Shown here one piece after another: positions 7,941-16,614 of a stretch of 24,936 bases of DNA. The stretch lies in contig DATKBT010000091.1 in assembly GCA_035546295.1 (NCBI GenBank), positions 1-24,936 on the forward strand. Direction: 5' to 3'. Position numbers and translations under genes: made by a program. The DNA comes from DATKBT01 sp035546295 (GTDB taxonomy: Bacteria; Acidobacteriota; Thermoanaerobaculia; Multivoradales; Multivoraceae). How positions within the stretch are numbered: the first letter of the stretch is position 1; the number at the start of each line of letters is the position of its first letter. The notes below the pieces were generated by a model. It ran no database searches and was not told the origin of the DNA. It saw only the letters and a program-made list of their open reading frames with translations.

Positions 7941-9254
7941 TCAGACCGTGGCCGTCGCCAGCTTGAGCAGATTGTGCGCGATGCAGACCAGATTCCACTC
8001 GCCGGTCGTCTTCTCGAGCCCTCGTAGCAAGAACTGGCGGAATCCGCGAGCGCTCTTGGCCTGGCCGAAGACCGGTTCGACGACCTGCTTGCGGAGGCGA
8101 TAGCGACTTCGGTAGCCCCCGCACTTGAGTCGGCGCTGCATCCGCTGCGTCCGCTCGCCGGTCCTCTTGCGCGTGCCGACCGGAGCAGGTTTCCCGTGCT
8201 GCTGCTTCCCGGTTGCGACGTAACCGCGAATCCCTTGGCGATCCAACTCGGCGAGATTCTCTTCGCTGCAGTAGTCGCTGTCTGCCGACAGCTCTCTGGG
8301 AGACTGACCCGTGTTGGCGAGGATCTGCTCCACCATCGGCTTCAGCTGGTTGCGATCCGTCGCCGACTGCGTCACCTCGCAGGCCACGATCACCTGGCTG
8401 GACGCATCGACCGCCGCTTGAGCGTTATAGCACTGCTGAAACCCCTCGTCGGTCTTCATGATCCGGCTCTCGGGGTCGGTGAAGTTGCGCTGGGCGCTGG
8501 GCTTCGGCACACCGGGTGGATGCTTGCGTGGACGGCCTCGACGCGGCTTCTCGGGATCGCTCGCTGGCGGATCACGGCGCTTCGCTTCGGCTTCCAGGGC
8601 CTCTTTCGCCTCCCGGATCTTCGCCAATCGTTGCTGCTTGTTCGACACCCACGCCGGCAGCTCGTCACCACGGCGCTCAGTCCCGTGCTCGGCGTCCTCA
8701 CTCGTGTCGATGGCTTCCGCCTTCTCCAGCCAACCGGCGACTTCCTCGCACAGATCCTGCTCTGCCTTCTGCATCCGCTGGTAGCTCATCGCCTTGTGCT
8801 TGGACGCGTTCGCTCGGATCTTCGTGCCGTCCAAAGCCACGTGGCCAAGCTTCACCAGACCCGCTTTGCGGCAGAGCTCGAGGACCTGGACGAACAGTCC
8901 GCCGATCGCCGCCAAATGACGCTTGCGAAAATCGCTGATCGTCCGAAAGTCCGGCTTCTGAAGCGCCGTGATCGCCATGAAGTCCACCCGCTCTTCGCAG
9001 CCACGAGCAATCCGCCGAGACGAGTAGACGCCCTGCGTATAGGCGTACAGAAGAAGCGCCGTCATCATCCGAGGATCGTACGGAGGGTAGCCTCGCTCCT
9101 CCGTGTAGCTCTCCAAGATCGCCGATAGGTCCAAACACTCACGCACCGTCTCCCGCACGAAGTGCGCCGGATGACCCTCTGGCACAAAGTCAACGATCGA
9201 CGGAGGAAGCAGCAGCACCTGCTCCACGTCCCAAGCCCGAAACGTTTTTGCCAT
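7941..9254 (-). CDS. IS1182-family DDE transposase
   Basis: 437 aa. The N-terminus (LLLPPSIVDFVPEGHPAHF, residues 14-32) and the next part (YDPRMMTALLLYAYTQGVYSS) are the typical DUF772-like start of IS1182 transposases. The catalytic triad is visible: D142 in VALDGTKIRA, D325 in ELSADSDY, and E393 in VVEPVFGQAK. A charged insertion (about residues 160-265) lies between the first two catalytic residues, as is usual in this family. Length and ends are complete, with no frameshift. The enzyme cuts and joins the ends of its own IS. The start is ATG at 9254, with AGGTCGGGG just upstream. The gene reads leftward. Confidence 0.95.
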   Translation of the reverse strand: MAKTFRAWDVEQVLLLPPSIVDFVPEGHPAHFVRETVRECLDLSAILESYTEERGYPPYDPRMMTALLLYAYTQGVYSSRRIARGCEERVDFMAITALQKPDFRTISDFRKRHLAAIGGLFVQVLELCRKAGLVKLGHVALDGTKIRANASKHKAMSYQRMQKAEQDLCEEVAGWLEKAEAIDTSEDAEHGTERRGDELPAWVSNKQQRLAKIREAKEALEAEAKRRDPPASDPEKPRRGRPRKHPPGVPKPSAQRNFTDPESRIMKTDEGFQQCYNAQAAVDASSQVIVACEVTQSATDRNQLKPMVEQILANTGQSPRELSADSDYCSEENLAELDRQGIRGYVATGKQQHGKPAPVGTRKRTGERTQRMQRRLKCGGYRSRYRLRKQVVEPVFGQAKSARGFRQFLLRGLEKTTGEWNLVCIAHNLLKLATATV

Positions 9255-9294
9255 GCCCCGACCTCAACACACCTAGATCCGCTTGTCGAGTCGA

Positions 9295-9310
9295 TTACCC
9301 GGACAGGCTC
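9295..9310 (-). repeat. Right terminal inverted repeat of the IS
   Basis: On the plus strand TTACCCGGACAGGCTC; its reverse complement matches the left end in 15 of 16 positions. It is followed directly by CTAG (9311-9314). Confidence 0.85.
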
Positions 9311-9350
9311 CTAGGCTGGGAGTGGTCTCCCCACCATTCCCAGGCCGAGC
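9311..9350. repeat. CTAG hairpin interrupted from its neighbour by the IS
   Basis: CTAGGCTGGGAGTGGT (9311-9326) faces ACCATTCCCAGGCC (9333-9346) across a CTCCCC loop, with one bulge and one G.U pair. It is a variant of the hairpin at 5945-5983. It lies 25-64 nt after the pilB-like stop and could serve as terminator for that minus-strand gene. Confidence 0.75.
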
Positions 9351-9374
9351 CGGGACCGGCGCTTCCTGCTCGGG

Positions 9375-11093
<1,719 letters not shown>

Positions 11094-11206
11094 GGGTTCT
11101 CGATCCTCAGCCTCGGGCCGGACGACCCGAGGGGCCGCCGACGCGTCGTCCTGCTGTGTCCCGGTGCGCTCGGACAGCGGCACGCGGAGAGCGACGGAAG
11201 TAGGGA

Positions 11207-11215
11207 ACTTTAGCA
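11207..11215 (-). promoter_or_regulatory. Possible extended -10 promoter for the pilB-like gene
   Basis: Read on the minus strand this is TGCTAAAGT, an extended -10 (TGnTAnnnT) without a clear -35, 114 nt upstream of the chosen start. The same pattern occurs upstream of rfaE1 (12796-12804). Weak evidence on its own. Confidence 0.35.
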
Positions 11216-11255
11216 TGAAGACGAGCCGGGACCTTGCCCGCAAACCCTCGTGGGA

Positions 11256-11738
11256 TCAGGGGCTCGGCAGCGCCCGAACGCGAGCGATGAGGTCGCGGGT
11301 GGCGTGGTCCTTGGGGTCGCCGACCAGGCGGGTGACGCCGCCGTAGGAGTGGACCGTCGAGTACTCGGGGACCGCCTCCGGGGTCCCGTAATCGGTGCCC
11401 TTGCAGTGCACCTCGGGGCGCAGCTCGGCGAGCAGCGGGACGGGGCTGTCCCCGGCGAAGACCACCACGTAGTCGACCGCCGCCAGGCCGGCGAGCAGCT
11501 CCGCGCGCTCGGCGGCGGGGACCAGTGGGCGCCCCGGCCCCTTCAGCCGCGCCACCGACTCGTCGTCGTTGACCCCCACCACCAGAAGGTCGGCGGTCTC
11601 GCGCGACGCCTGCAGATAGCGGAGGTGTCCGACGTGCAGCAGGTCGAAGTGCCCGTTGGCGAACGCCACGGTCTTCCCCTCGGCGCGCAGGCGTTCGCGC
11701 TCCGCGAGCAGCTCGGAGAGCGTCAGCACGCGTCCCAC
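11256..11738 (-). CDS. rfaE2: D-glycero-beta-D-manno-heptose 1-phosphate adenylyltransferase
   Basis: A 160-aa cytidylyltransferase-like nucleotidyltransferase that makes ADP-D-glycero-beta-D-manno-heptose from the 1-phosphate and ATP, late in ADP-heptose synthesis for LPS core. The signature is ANGHFDLLHVGHLRYL (residues 27-42) with the HxGH pair H35/H38. The usual Cys of NGCFD is His here. The C-terminal part (VPEYSTVHSYGG, then ATRDLIARVR) matches the family. It overlaps the end of rfaE1 by 16 nt (11723-11738), so the two are surely co-transcribed and probably coupled. In many proteobacteria both activities are fused in HldE; here they are separate. Confidence 0.92.
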   Translation of the reverse strand: MGRVLTLSELLAERERLRAEGKTVAFANGHFDLLHVGHLRYLQASRETADLLVVGVNDDESVARLKGPGRPLVPAAERAELLAGLAAVDYVVVFAGDSPVPLLAELRPEVHCKGTDYGTPEAVPEYSTVHSYGGVTRLVGDPKDHATRDLIARVRALPSP

Positions 11739-12769
11739 TCGACCCCCTCGAGCTCGCGCGCGTCGCGCTCGAGCGCCCGCAGCAGCTCGGCCGGGCCCGC
11801 GGTCGCGGTGCCTTGCTTGTGGACCACGACGCCGCCGGCGAGGTTGGCGAGGGCCGCCGCCTCCTCGGGCCGGGCTCCGGCGGCGAGCGCCAGCGCGAAG
11901 GTGCCGATGACGGTGTCGCCGGCGCCGGTGACGTCGGTGACCTCGTCGGAGCCCGACACCCGCAGGAACAGGATCCGGTCCTGCTGGAAGAGCGCCATAC
12001 CGCGGCTGCCGCGGGTGATCAGCAAGAAGCGCAGCCCGAGGCGGCTGCGCAGCACCGGTCCGTGCTCGCGCAGCGCCTCGTCGGTGTCGAGGCGTCGGCC
12101 CGCCAAGGCTTCGGCCTCCTCCTGGTTGGGGGTGGCGCCGTGCGCTCCCGCGTAGGCGTCCAGGCGGTAGCGGCTGTCGACCAGCGTCACCGCCTCGGGG
12201 GCGAGGTCGCGCACCATCGCCAGCAGCTCGCAGGGTGCCGCTCCGTAACCGTAGTCGCTGAACACCGCCACCACCGGCGGGGCGACGGCGGGCAGCGCCG
12301 CGGCGGCGTGCTCGCGCAGCCGTGCCACCTCCTCGGCCGAGAGCGGCCGTCGATCGCCCGAGTCGAGGCGTACGATCTGCTGCTTGACGGTGGTGGCGCT
12401 GCCACCCAGGATGCGCGTCTTGGTGGGGGTCGCGAACCCCGACCGCTCGAGGACGCCCGCGGTGTCGATGCCGCGCGCGGCGAGCTCGCGGCGCAGCGCA
12501 CGGCCGCTTTCGTCGTCCCCGAGCGCCCCGTGCACGAGGGGTCGGCCGCCGAGGGCTCGGATGTTGGCGGCGGCGTTGGCGCCGCCGCCGGGCAGGGTGG
12601 CGTCGCTCTCCTGCTCGAGGATCAGCACCGGCGCCTCACGGCTGATGCGCCGCGGGCGTCCGGCGAGGAAGCGGTCCGCCACCAGGTCGGCGAAGACCAG
12701 GACAGGCCGGTCGGCGAGGGCCCCGACCAGCTCGCGCAGCCGCCCAGCGGATGGGAAGGGACGATTCAT
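11723..12769 (-). CDS. rfaE1: D-glycero-beta-D-manno-heptose-7-phosphate kinase
   Basis: 348 aa, PfkB/ribokinase family. It phosphorylates heptose 7-phosphate at C1 in ADP-heptose synthesis. Visible are ISREAPV (42-48, cf. RISPEAPV in HldE), the substrate-binding LPGGGANAAANIRALGG (59-75), ATPNQEEAEAL (212-222), and the C-terminal anion hole DVTGAGDTVIGTF with the catalytic base D285. ATG 12769 is chosen: it precedes the first conserved strand, whereas the longer open frame upstream runs across the divergent atpZ promoter region and has no domain. It is divergent from atpZ, with 107 nt between the starts. Confidence 0.93.
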   Translation of the reverse strand: MNRPFPSAGRLRELVGALADRPVLVFADLVADRFLAGRPRRISREAPVLILEQESDATLPGGGANAAANIRALGGRPLVHGALGDDESGRALRRELAARGIDTAGVLERSGFATPTKTRILGGSATTVKQQIVRLDSGDRRPLSAEEVARLREHAAAALPAVAPPVVAVFSDYGYGAAPCELLAMVRDLAPEAVTLVDSRYRLDAYAGAHGATPNQEEAEALAGRRLDTDEALREHGPVLRSRLGLRFLLITRGSRGMALFQQDRILFLRVSGSDEVTDVTGAGDTVIGTFALALAAGARPEEAAALANLAGGVVVHKQGTATAGPAELLRALERDARELEGVEWDAC

Positions 12770-12795
12770 CGGACCGTGGTCGGCTGCTCGCGGCG

Positions 12796-12804
12796 ACTGT
12801 AGCA
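12796..12804 (-). promoter_or_regulatory. Possible extended -10 promoter for rfaE1
   Basis: On the minus strand this reads TGCTACAGT (TGnTAnnnT), which would give a 5' UTR of about 20 nt before the rfaE1 ATG. The -35 region (CGATCG) is poor, as is allowed for extended -10 promoters. Confidence 0.4.
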
Positions 12805-12876
12805 TGGGGGTCTGGAGGCGATCGTCGGCGCCCGGTCTTCGGCTCCGGTGCGTCTCTCCGGCGAGCCGGTGGAGCG

Positions 12877-13206
12877 ATGAGACAGCGAGAGACACACCGC
12901 GCGCGCCAGCGAGCTCGGCGCCGCGAGACGGCGCGGCTCGCCGACCTCTCCACCATCGGCCTGGTCTTCCCGGTCGCCACCGTGCTCGGCTACCTGGCGG
13001 GAAGGACGGTGGGGGGATGGCTGGGCGACGCCGCGCTGGGTTCGATGATCGGCGGCGCGCTGGGCATCGTCGCCGGCTTCTACAACCTGGTGAAGGTCGG
13101 CCGGCGCCTGGCGCGGGAGGACGAGGCGGCGGCCGCCGAGGAGACGCCGGCGGCGACCGCGCCCCAGGACGCGAGCCGCCCCGGCGACCCCGAGCATGGA
13201 CGGTGA
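12877..13206 (+). CDS. atpZ: AtpZ/AtpI-type F0 assembly protein
   Basis: A 109-aa protein with a basic N-terminus (RARQRARRRE) and two hydrophobic hairpin segments: about residues 22-42 (DLSTIGLVFPVATVLGYLAG) and 53-73 (ALGSMIGGALGIVAGFYNLV). This is the pattern of the AtpZ family found at the head of atp operons, where it is linked to c-ring assembly or Mg2+ handling. The C-terminal tail is Ala/Glu-rich and disordered-looking. The gene overlaps the next by 11 nt. ATG 12877 has GGTGGAG just upstream, at tight spacing; an upstream in-frame ATG at 12751 would run into the divergent promoter region and is unlikely. Confidence 0.8.
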   Translation: MRQRETHRARQRARRRETARLADLSTIGLVFPVATVLGYLAGRTVGGWLGDAALGSMIGGALGIVAGFYNLVKVGRRLAREDEAAAAEETPAATAPQDASRPGDPEHGR

Positions 13207-13624
13207 GCGCGACCGGGAGGCGGTCGCCTCGCCTCCGCGCGGCGGCGTCCCCGGGCGCCGTCCGCACCACGTCGCGGCGGTCGCCGCGCGGCTGAGCTGG
13301 TGGATGGCGGTGTGGGCGCTCCCCGCGCTCGCCTGGTCGGCGCTGCGCCTCGACGGGCGGGCCTGCGCAACCTTGACACTCACTTTGGCCCTCAGTATCG
13401 TCCACGTCCGGAGTCTGCAGGCTCAGGTCTCGCGGCTCGACCCAGAGGTGCCGCTGCGCGCGGGCGTCGTCGCGTTCCTGCGTTGGGGCCTGCTGCTGGT
13501 GGGCCTGATCGGGGTCCTGAGCTTCGGGGTCAGCCGCCCGCTCGCGCTCGCCTGGGGCATCTCCCTGCTGCCTGCGGCTCTGATCACCGAGGCCGTGGTC
13601 GATGCTCTGGCCTCCCGCTCCTGA
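13196..13624 (+). CDS. atpI: AtpI-like membrane protein of the atp operon
   Basis: 142 aa. A ~30-residue polar, basic N-terminus is followed by four predicted membrane helices arranged as two pairs (about 32-48, 55-68, 90-108 and 113-135). Sequence motifs are weak, as is usual for AtpI (ATP synthase subunit I). The call rests on topology, size and its place between atpZ and atpB. It starts inside the last codons of atpZ (11-nt overlap), so the two are translationally coupled. atpB starts 80 nt after its stop. Confidence 0.65.
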   Translation: MDGERDREAVASPPRGGVPGRRPHHVAAVAARLSWWMAVWALPALAWSALRLDGRACATLTLTLALSIVHVRSLQAQVSRLDPEVPLRAGVVAFLRWGLLLVGLIGVLSFGVSRPLALAWGISLLPAALITEAVVDALASRS

Positions 13625-13704
13625 AACGCCTGCGCCTCGCGATTCTCGGGCTCCCCGAGTCCAGTCCCCCGCCGCTCCAGCTTCCCCCTAGCGAGCCACG
13701 CGCC

Positions 13705-14460
13705 ATGGCTGCCGAATCAACCGTCGCCGCGGAAGCGGTCGAGCACGCGGATCACCCGGTCTCCGTCTTCTACGGCCCGGTCAACTGGCTGTGGGATCGG
13801 ATCGGTCCGCTGGTCGGCCTCGGAGAGGTCGAGGTGCCCGATCACGTGGTGATGTCGCTGGTCGTCCTCGGCATCATCGTCGCGGTGGCGGTCCCGGTCC
13901 GGCTGCGACTCAGCAAGGAGGACCCGGGCTCGCTGCAGCAGGTGATCGAGACGGTGGTCCAGGCGCTCGCCACCATGATCGACGACCTGGTCGGCGAGGG
14001 AGCGTCCCGCAAGTACCTGTCCTTGATCGGGTCGTTCGCCTTCTTCATCTTCGTGGCAAACCTGACCGGTCAGTTCTTCTTCCTGCAGCCGCCGACGCAG
14101 AGCATCTGGGTGACCCTGGCGTTGGCCCTCATCTCGTGGGTCTTCTACCACGCGATCGGGATCAAGGAGCACGGCCTCTCCTACCTCAAGCAGTTCCTCG
14201 GCCCGGTACCCTGGCTGATACCCCTGATGCTGCCGATCGAGCTGATCAGCCACTTCGCGCGGGTCGCCTCGCTCTCGATCCGGCTCTACGGGAACATCTT
14301 CGGCGAGCACCTCGCGGTCGGCATCTTCTTCGGGCTGGTGCCGTTCCTGCTGCCGCTGCCGCTGATGGCGCTGGGCCTGTTCGCCGCCTTCATTCAGACC
14401 TTCATCTTCATCATCCTCTCGACTCTGTACATCGCCGGGGCGGAGGCCGAGGCCCACTGA
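13705..14460 (+). CDS. atpB: F0F1 ATP synthase subunit a
   Basis: A 251-aa integral membrane protein that forms the proton (or Na+) half-channels next to the c-ring. The family core is clear: FVANLTGQF (116-124), LPIELIS (176-182), and the segment ASLSIRLYGNIFGEH (188-202) that holds the essential arginine R193 (E. coli aR210). Near the C-terminus FIQTFIFIILSTLYI (229-243) carries Q231 (E. coli Q252). About five to six helices. The start at 13705 is the first ATG after the atpI stop and gives a polar N-terminus of normal length. It is followed by atpE after 100 nt. Confidence 0.96.
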   Translation: MAAESTVAAEAVEHADHPVSVFYGPVNWLWDRIGPLVGLGEVEVPDHVVMSLVVLGIIVAVAVPVRLRLSKEDPGSLQQVIETVVQALATMIDDLVGEGASRKYLSLIGSFAFFIFVANLTGQFFFLQPPTQSIWVTLALALISWVFYHAIGIKEHGLSYLKQFLGPVPWLIPLMLPIELISHFARVASLSIRLYGNIFGEHLAVGIFFGLVPFLLPLPLMALGLFAAFIQTFIFIILSTLYIAGAEAEAH

Positions 14461-14560
14461 TCTCCCCGGCGGAGATCCCCGCCACGCCGTTTTCCCGACC
14501 CAGGCCGGAGCGTCGCTTCGGGGCCGTGGGCGCTCAACCGAATTCGAGGAGTCCGATCCC

Positions 14561-14872
14561 ATGACCAAGAAGATCGTGTTCGTTTCCCTGGTGTTGTTCG
14601 CCCTGGCCGCGATGCCCGCCCTCGCCGCCGAGGGCGGCGGTGACGCAGGCGCCCACACCTACAAGATCGCCTTCGCGGCGCTCGGTCTCGGGATCGCCGC
14701 CGCCGGTGGCGCGCTGGCGCAGGGGCGTGCCGCGGGCGAAGCTCTCGGCGGCATGGCGCGCAACCCCGGCGCCGCCGGCCGCATCCAGACCGCGATGCTG
14801 ATCGCCCTCGCCTTCATGGAGTCGCTGGTGATCTTCGTGTTCGCGATGACCTACCTGCTCAGCCAGGGCTAG
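14561..14872 (+). CDS. atpE: F0F1 ATP synthase subunit c, with cleavable-looking leader
   Basis: 103 aa, longer than the usual 75-85 because of an N-terminal signal-like leader (MTKKIVFVSLVLFALAAMPA, then LAAEGG) in front of the two-helix hairpin. Helix 1 is Gly/Ala-rich (LGLGIAAAGGALAQG), the polar loop is R67-N68-P69, and helix 2 carries the ion-binding E87. Gapless comparison with the Ilyobacter c subunit puts Q54 at Q32, E87 at E65 and S88 at S66, but L89 replaces T67 and F92 replaces Y70. GAGGAG-type spacing (GAATTCGAGGAGTCC) precedes ATG 14561. The b, delta and F1 genes do not follow: a repeat and then the sigma factor come next. Confidence 0.95.
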   Translation: MTKKIVFVSLVLFALAAMPALAAEGGGDAGAHTYKIAFAALGLGIAAAGGALAQGRAAGEALGGMARNPGAAGRIQTAMLIALAFMESLVIFVFAMTYLLSQG

Positions 14873-14875
14873 CGG

Positions 14876-14960
14876 ACCCCCTGAGAAGCCGGTCGCAAAA
14901 CCGGTCGCGCCGTTGTCGGCGGTTCCCCGAACCGCGCCGCAGCTGCGGGTTGGCGAGGGG
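14876..14960 (-). repeat. Divergent REP-like core, reverse orientation
   Basis: The reverse complement carries GCAGCTGCGGCGCGG, GGGGAACCGCCGACAACGG and GACCGG(N)TTCTCAG, in the same order as the cores at 5984-6255 and 18057-18149, with more substitutions. It begins 3 nt after the atpE stop and may end that transcript. Confidence 0.65.
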
Positions 14961-15252
14961 GATGGTTGCGGCGAATCTCCCGATCTCGGCCTCCGTGAGC
15001 CCTCCGTGGCCTTCGGGCTCGCCCAGGGACTCGCGCGCCCAGGGCGGCCTCGCGCGCTGCGAGCACCGTCCCCGCCCGGAGACGGCTGCGTCCTGGGCCG
15101 GCGGCGGCGGACGGCGAGGGCCGTCGAGCGGTCGGGGACCGTCGTTCGACGCCCGGCGCCGGCTGCCTGAGCGCGATTGGCACCGAATCTGCTTCTCCCC
15201 GCACCGAGGGGCGGGCTCGCGGTGGAGTCCGCGACCACCGGGGAACAGGGAG
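14961..15252. other. Intergenic region upstream of the sigma factor
   Basis: About 290 nt of GC-rich sequence between the repeat and the sigma gene. Open frames here have no recognisable domain. I looked for a SigR-type promoter (GGGAAT-N18-GTT), as an autoregulated sigma gene might have, and did not find a match; the regulatory region is unresolved. Confidence 0.5.
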
Positions 15253-15876
15253 ATGAGCAGCCAGGTCCAGCATCAGCACGGTTGGGACTTCGAGGCCGCG
15301 GCCATGCCGTTCCTCGACAGCCTCTACAACACGGCCTACCGCATGGCGCGCAACGCCGAGGACGCCGAGGACCTCGTGCAGGAGGCCTACCTCAAGGCCT
15401 ACAAGTACTACGACAAGTTCCAGGAAGGCACCAACTTCAAGGCCTGGCTCTTCAAGATCCTCAAAAACACGTTCATCAACAAGTACCGCAAGCAGCAGCA
15501 GCAGCCGGTGCTCGCCGCCTTCGAGGAGATCGAAGAGTCGTTCGAGAGCCAGCTCCGCAACGGCGGCCGGGTCAGCGGCATCCCCGATCCCGAGGAGGAG
15601 CTGCTGGAGCACGTGCTCGACGAGCACGTCCAGCAGGCGCTCGCCGACCTGCCGGACGACTACCGGATGGTGGTCCTGCTCGCCGATCTCGAGGACTTCT
15701 CCTACAAGGAGATCGCCGAGATCCTCGACATCCCGGTGGGCACCGTGATGAGCCGTCTCTACCGCGGCCGGCGGATGCTCGAGTCCGCGATGCTGGCGTA
15801 CGCGCGCGCGCACAACTACATCGCGCCGGGCGAAGACCCGGCGAAGATGCGCAGCCGCAAGCGCGCCACCTCCTGA
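15253..15876 (+). CDS. ECF sigma factor, SigR/SigH-like (ECF12 type)
   Basis: A 207-aa RNA polymerase sigma factor. Region 2 spans about 18-84: NTAYRMARNAEDAEDLVQEA, then FQEGTNFKAWLFKIL and NTFINKYRK. Region 4 spans about 123-180: QQALADLPDDYR, LADLEDFSYKEIAEIL, and the helix-turn-helix end GTVMSRLYRGRRML. EGTN(F/L)KAWL, NTFIN.YRK and ADLE.F.YKEIA are close to Streptomyces SigR, which controls the thiol-oxidative stress response. It should direct RNA polymerase to GGAAT/GTT-type promoters and be held inactive by a zinc anti-sigma. The next gene looks like that partner. The start at 15253 has GGGGAA at 15240-15245; AGGGAG also abuts the ATG. Confidence 0.92.
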   Translation: MSSQVQHQHGWDFEAAAMPFLDSLYNTAYRMARNAEDAEDLVQEAYLKAYKYYDKFQEGTNFKAWLFKILKNTFINKYRKQQQQPVLAAFEEIEESFESQLRNGGRVSGIPDPEEELLEHVLDEHVQQALADLPDDYRMVVLLADLEDFSYKEIAEILDIPVGTVMSRLYRGRRMLESAMLAYARAHNYIAPGEDPAKMRSRKRATS

Positions 15877-15991
15877 GGCCTCGTCGCGAGCCGCGCCGAG
15901 GCGGCTGCGAGGAATAAGCCCCGCGGGGGAGCGGGTTGAGGGGTCTGGAACGGGCGCGCTGGAGCCCGGGACTCGAGCGGCGGGTTTCGCG

Positions 15992-16213
15992 ATGTGCAAT
16001 CGACTGATCGACCTCCTCGGCAAGGCGGACGATGGGCTGCTCGACGAGGCGGCCTTGCGGGAGTTGGGCGTCCATCTCGACGGATGCGCGCCGATCGCGG
16101 TTCGCTTGGTCCGTGAGCGCTGTCCCCGCGCTGCGGCTCCCTCCAGCCTGCGAGTGCGCGTGCTCCAGATCTTCCGCGCCCAGGCCTGCCACACCGAGAC
16201 CACCTTCGACTGA
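15992..16213 (+). CDS. RsrA-like zinc anti-sigma factor, one ligand missing
   Basis: A 73-aa protein, 115 nt after the sigma gene on the same strand. It aligns without gaps to the RsrA/ZAS pattern Cys-x25-His-x3-Cys-x2-Cys: C2, H28 and C32 sit at the right spacing, but the last Cys is I35 (HLDGCAPIAVRL). The C-terminal half (RERCPRA..PSSLRVRVLQIF) also resembles the end of RsrA-family proteins. It should bind and inhibit the upstream sigma factor. In RsrA the missing Cys (C44) is a zinc ligand and is reported in the redox disulfide, so sensing may differ here or be lost. The Shine-Dalgarno is weak. If not an anti-sigma, it would be an unrecognised small protein. Confidence 0.65.
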   Translation: MCNRLIDLLGKADDGLLDEAALRELGVHLDGCAPIAVRLVRERCPRAAAPSSLRVRVLQIFRAQACHTETTFD

Positions 16214-16614
16214 GCCGACTGGTGAGTCGACTGGTTCGACCGCCGAGTCGCCGCGCGCAGGGGTAGCGAGCGGATGTCGGCGTGCCAGGGTGGCGTCCCG
16301 GAGAGCCGTGGTGCGTGTCCAATTGGCGCGTCGGCCGACAGCGGGCGGCGCCCGGACAGCCGCCATCAGCGCGACTCGTGCAGGCACGGGGCGGGGCGAC
16401 GCGCCCGCGAGGGGTGGTGGCCGAGCCGTGCGTCCCCGTGCGAGGACGGGACCGGCGAGCGCTGAGCGATGCGTCGCGGCGACGCCACCGGCGACTCGTC
16501 GCGACGCTGTGATACCGTCCCCCGGTTATTCCAGCGGTCCGACATCCAGTCCGTCCCGGCGGGAGCGAGCGCGACGCTCGTTCCGCTGGGTCTTCACTCC
16601 AGGGGACGGCACGC
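16214..16614. other. Intergenic region without a recognised gene
   Basis: 401 nt of GC-rich sequence between the anti-sigma-like gene and the M23 peptidase. Frames crossing it are arginine/alanine-rich shadows with no domain. One imperfect inverted repeat (about 16559-16586, GCGGGAGCGAGC facing GCTCGTTCCGC) lies in the leader of the peptidase gene. I saw no convincing promoter. Confidence 0.5.

Larger units (their letters stand above)
7769..9310 (-). mobile_element. IS1182-family insertion sequence, complete
   Basis: A 1542-bp element with one transposase gene. Terminal inverted repeats of 16 bp with one mismatch are at 7769-7784 (GCGCCTGTCCGGGTAA) and 9295-9310 (reverse complement GAGCCTGTCCGGGTAA). 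They are flanked by a direct CTAG on each side (7765-7768 and 9311-9314), which I read as a 4-bp target duplication. Both ends and the full DDE gene are intact, so the copy looks recent and possibly active. The transposase-distal end (7785-7940) is non-coding and holds two small hairpins, at 7814-7835 and 7924-7942. Confidence 0.88.

Noticed and set aside
8196..9128. 310-aa plus-strand frame inside the IS
   Set aside because: It is antisense to the DDE transposase, whose catalytic residues and family motifs are clear.
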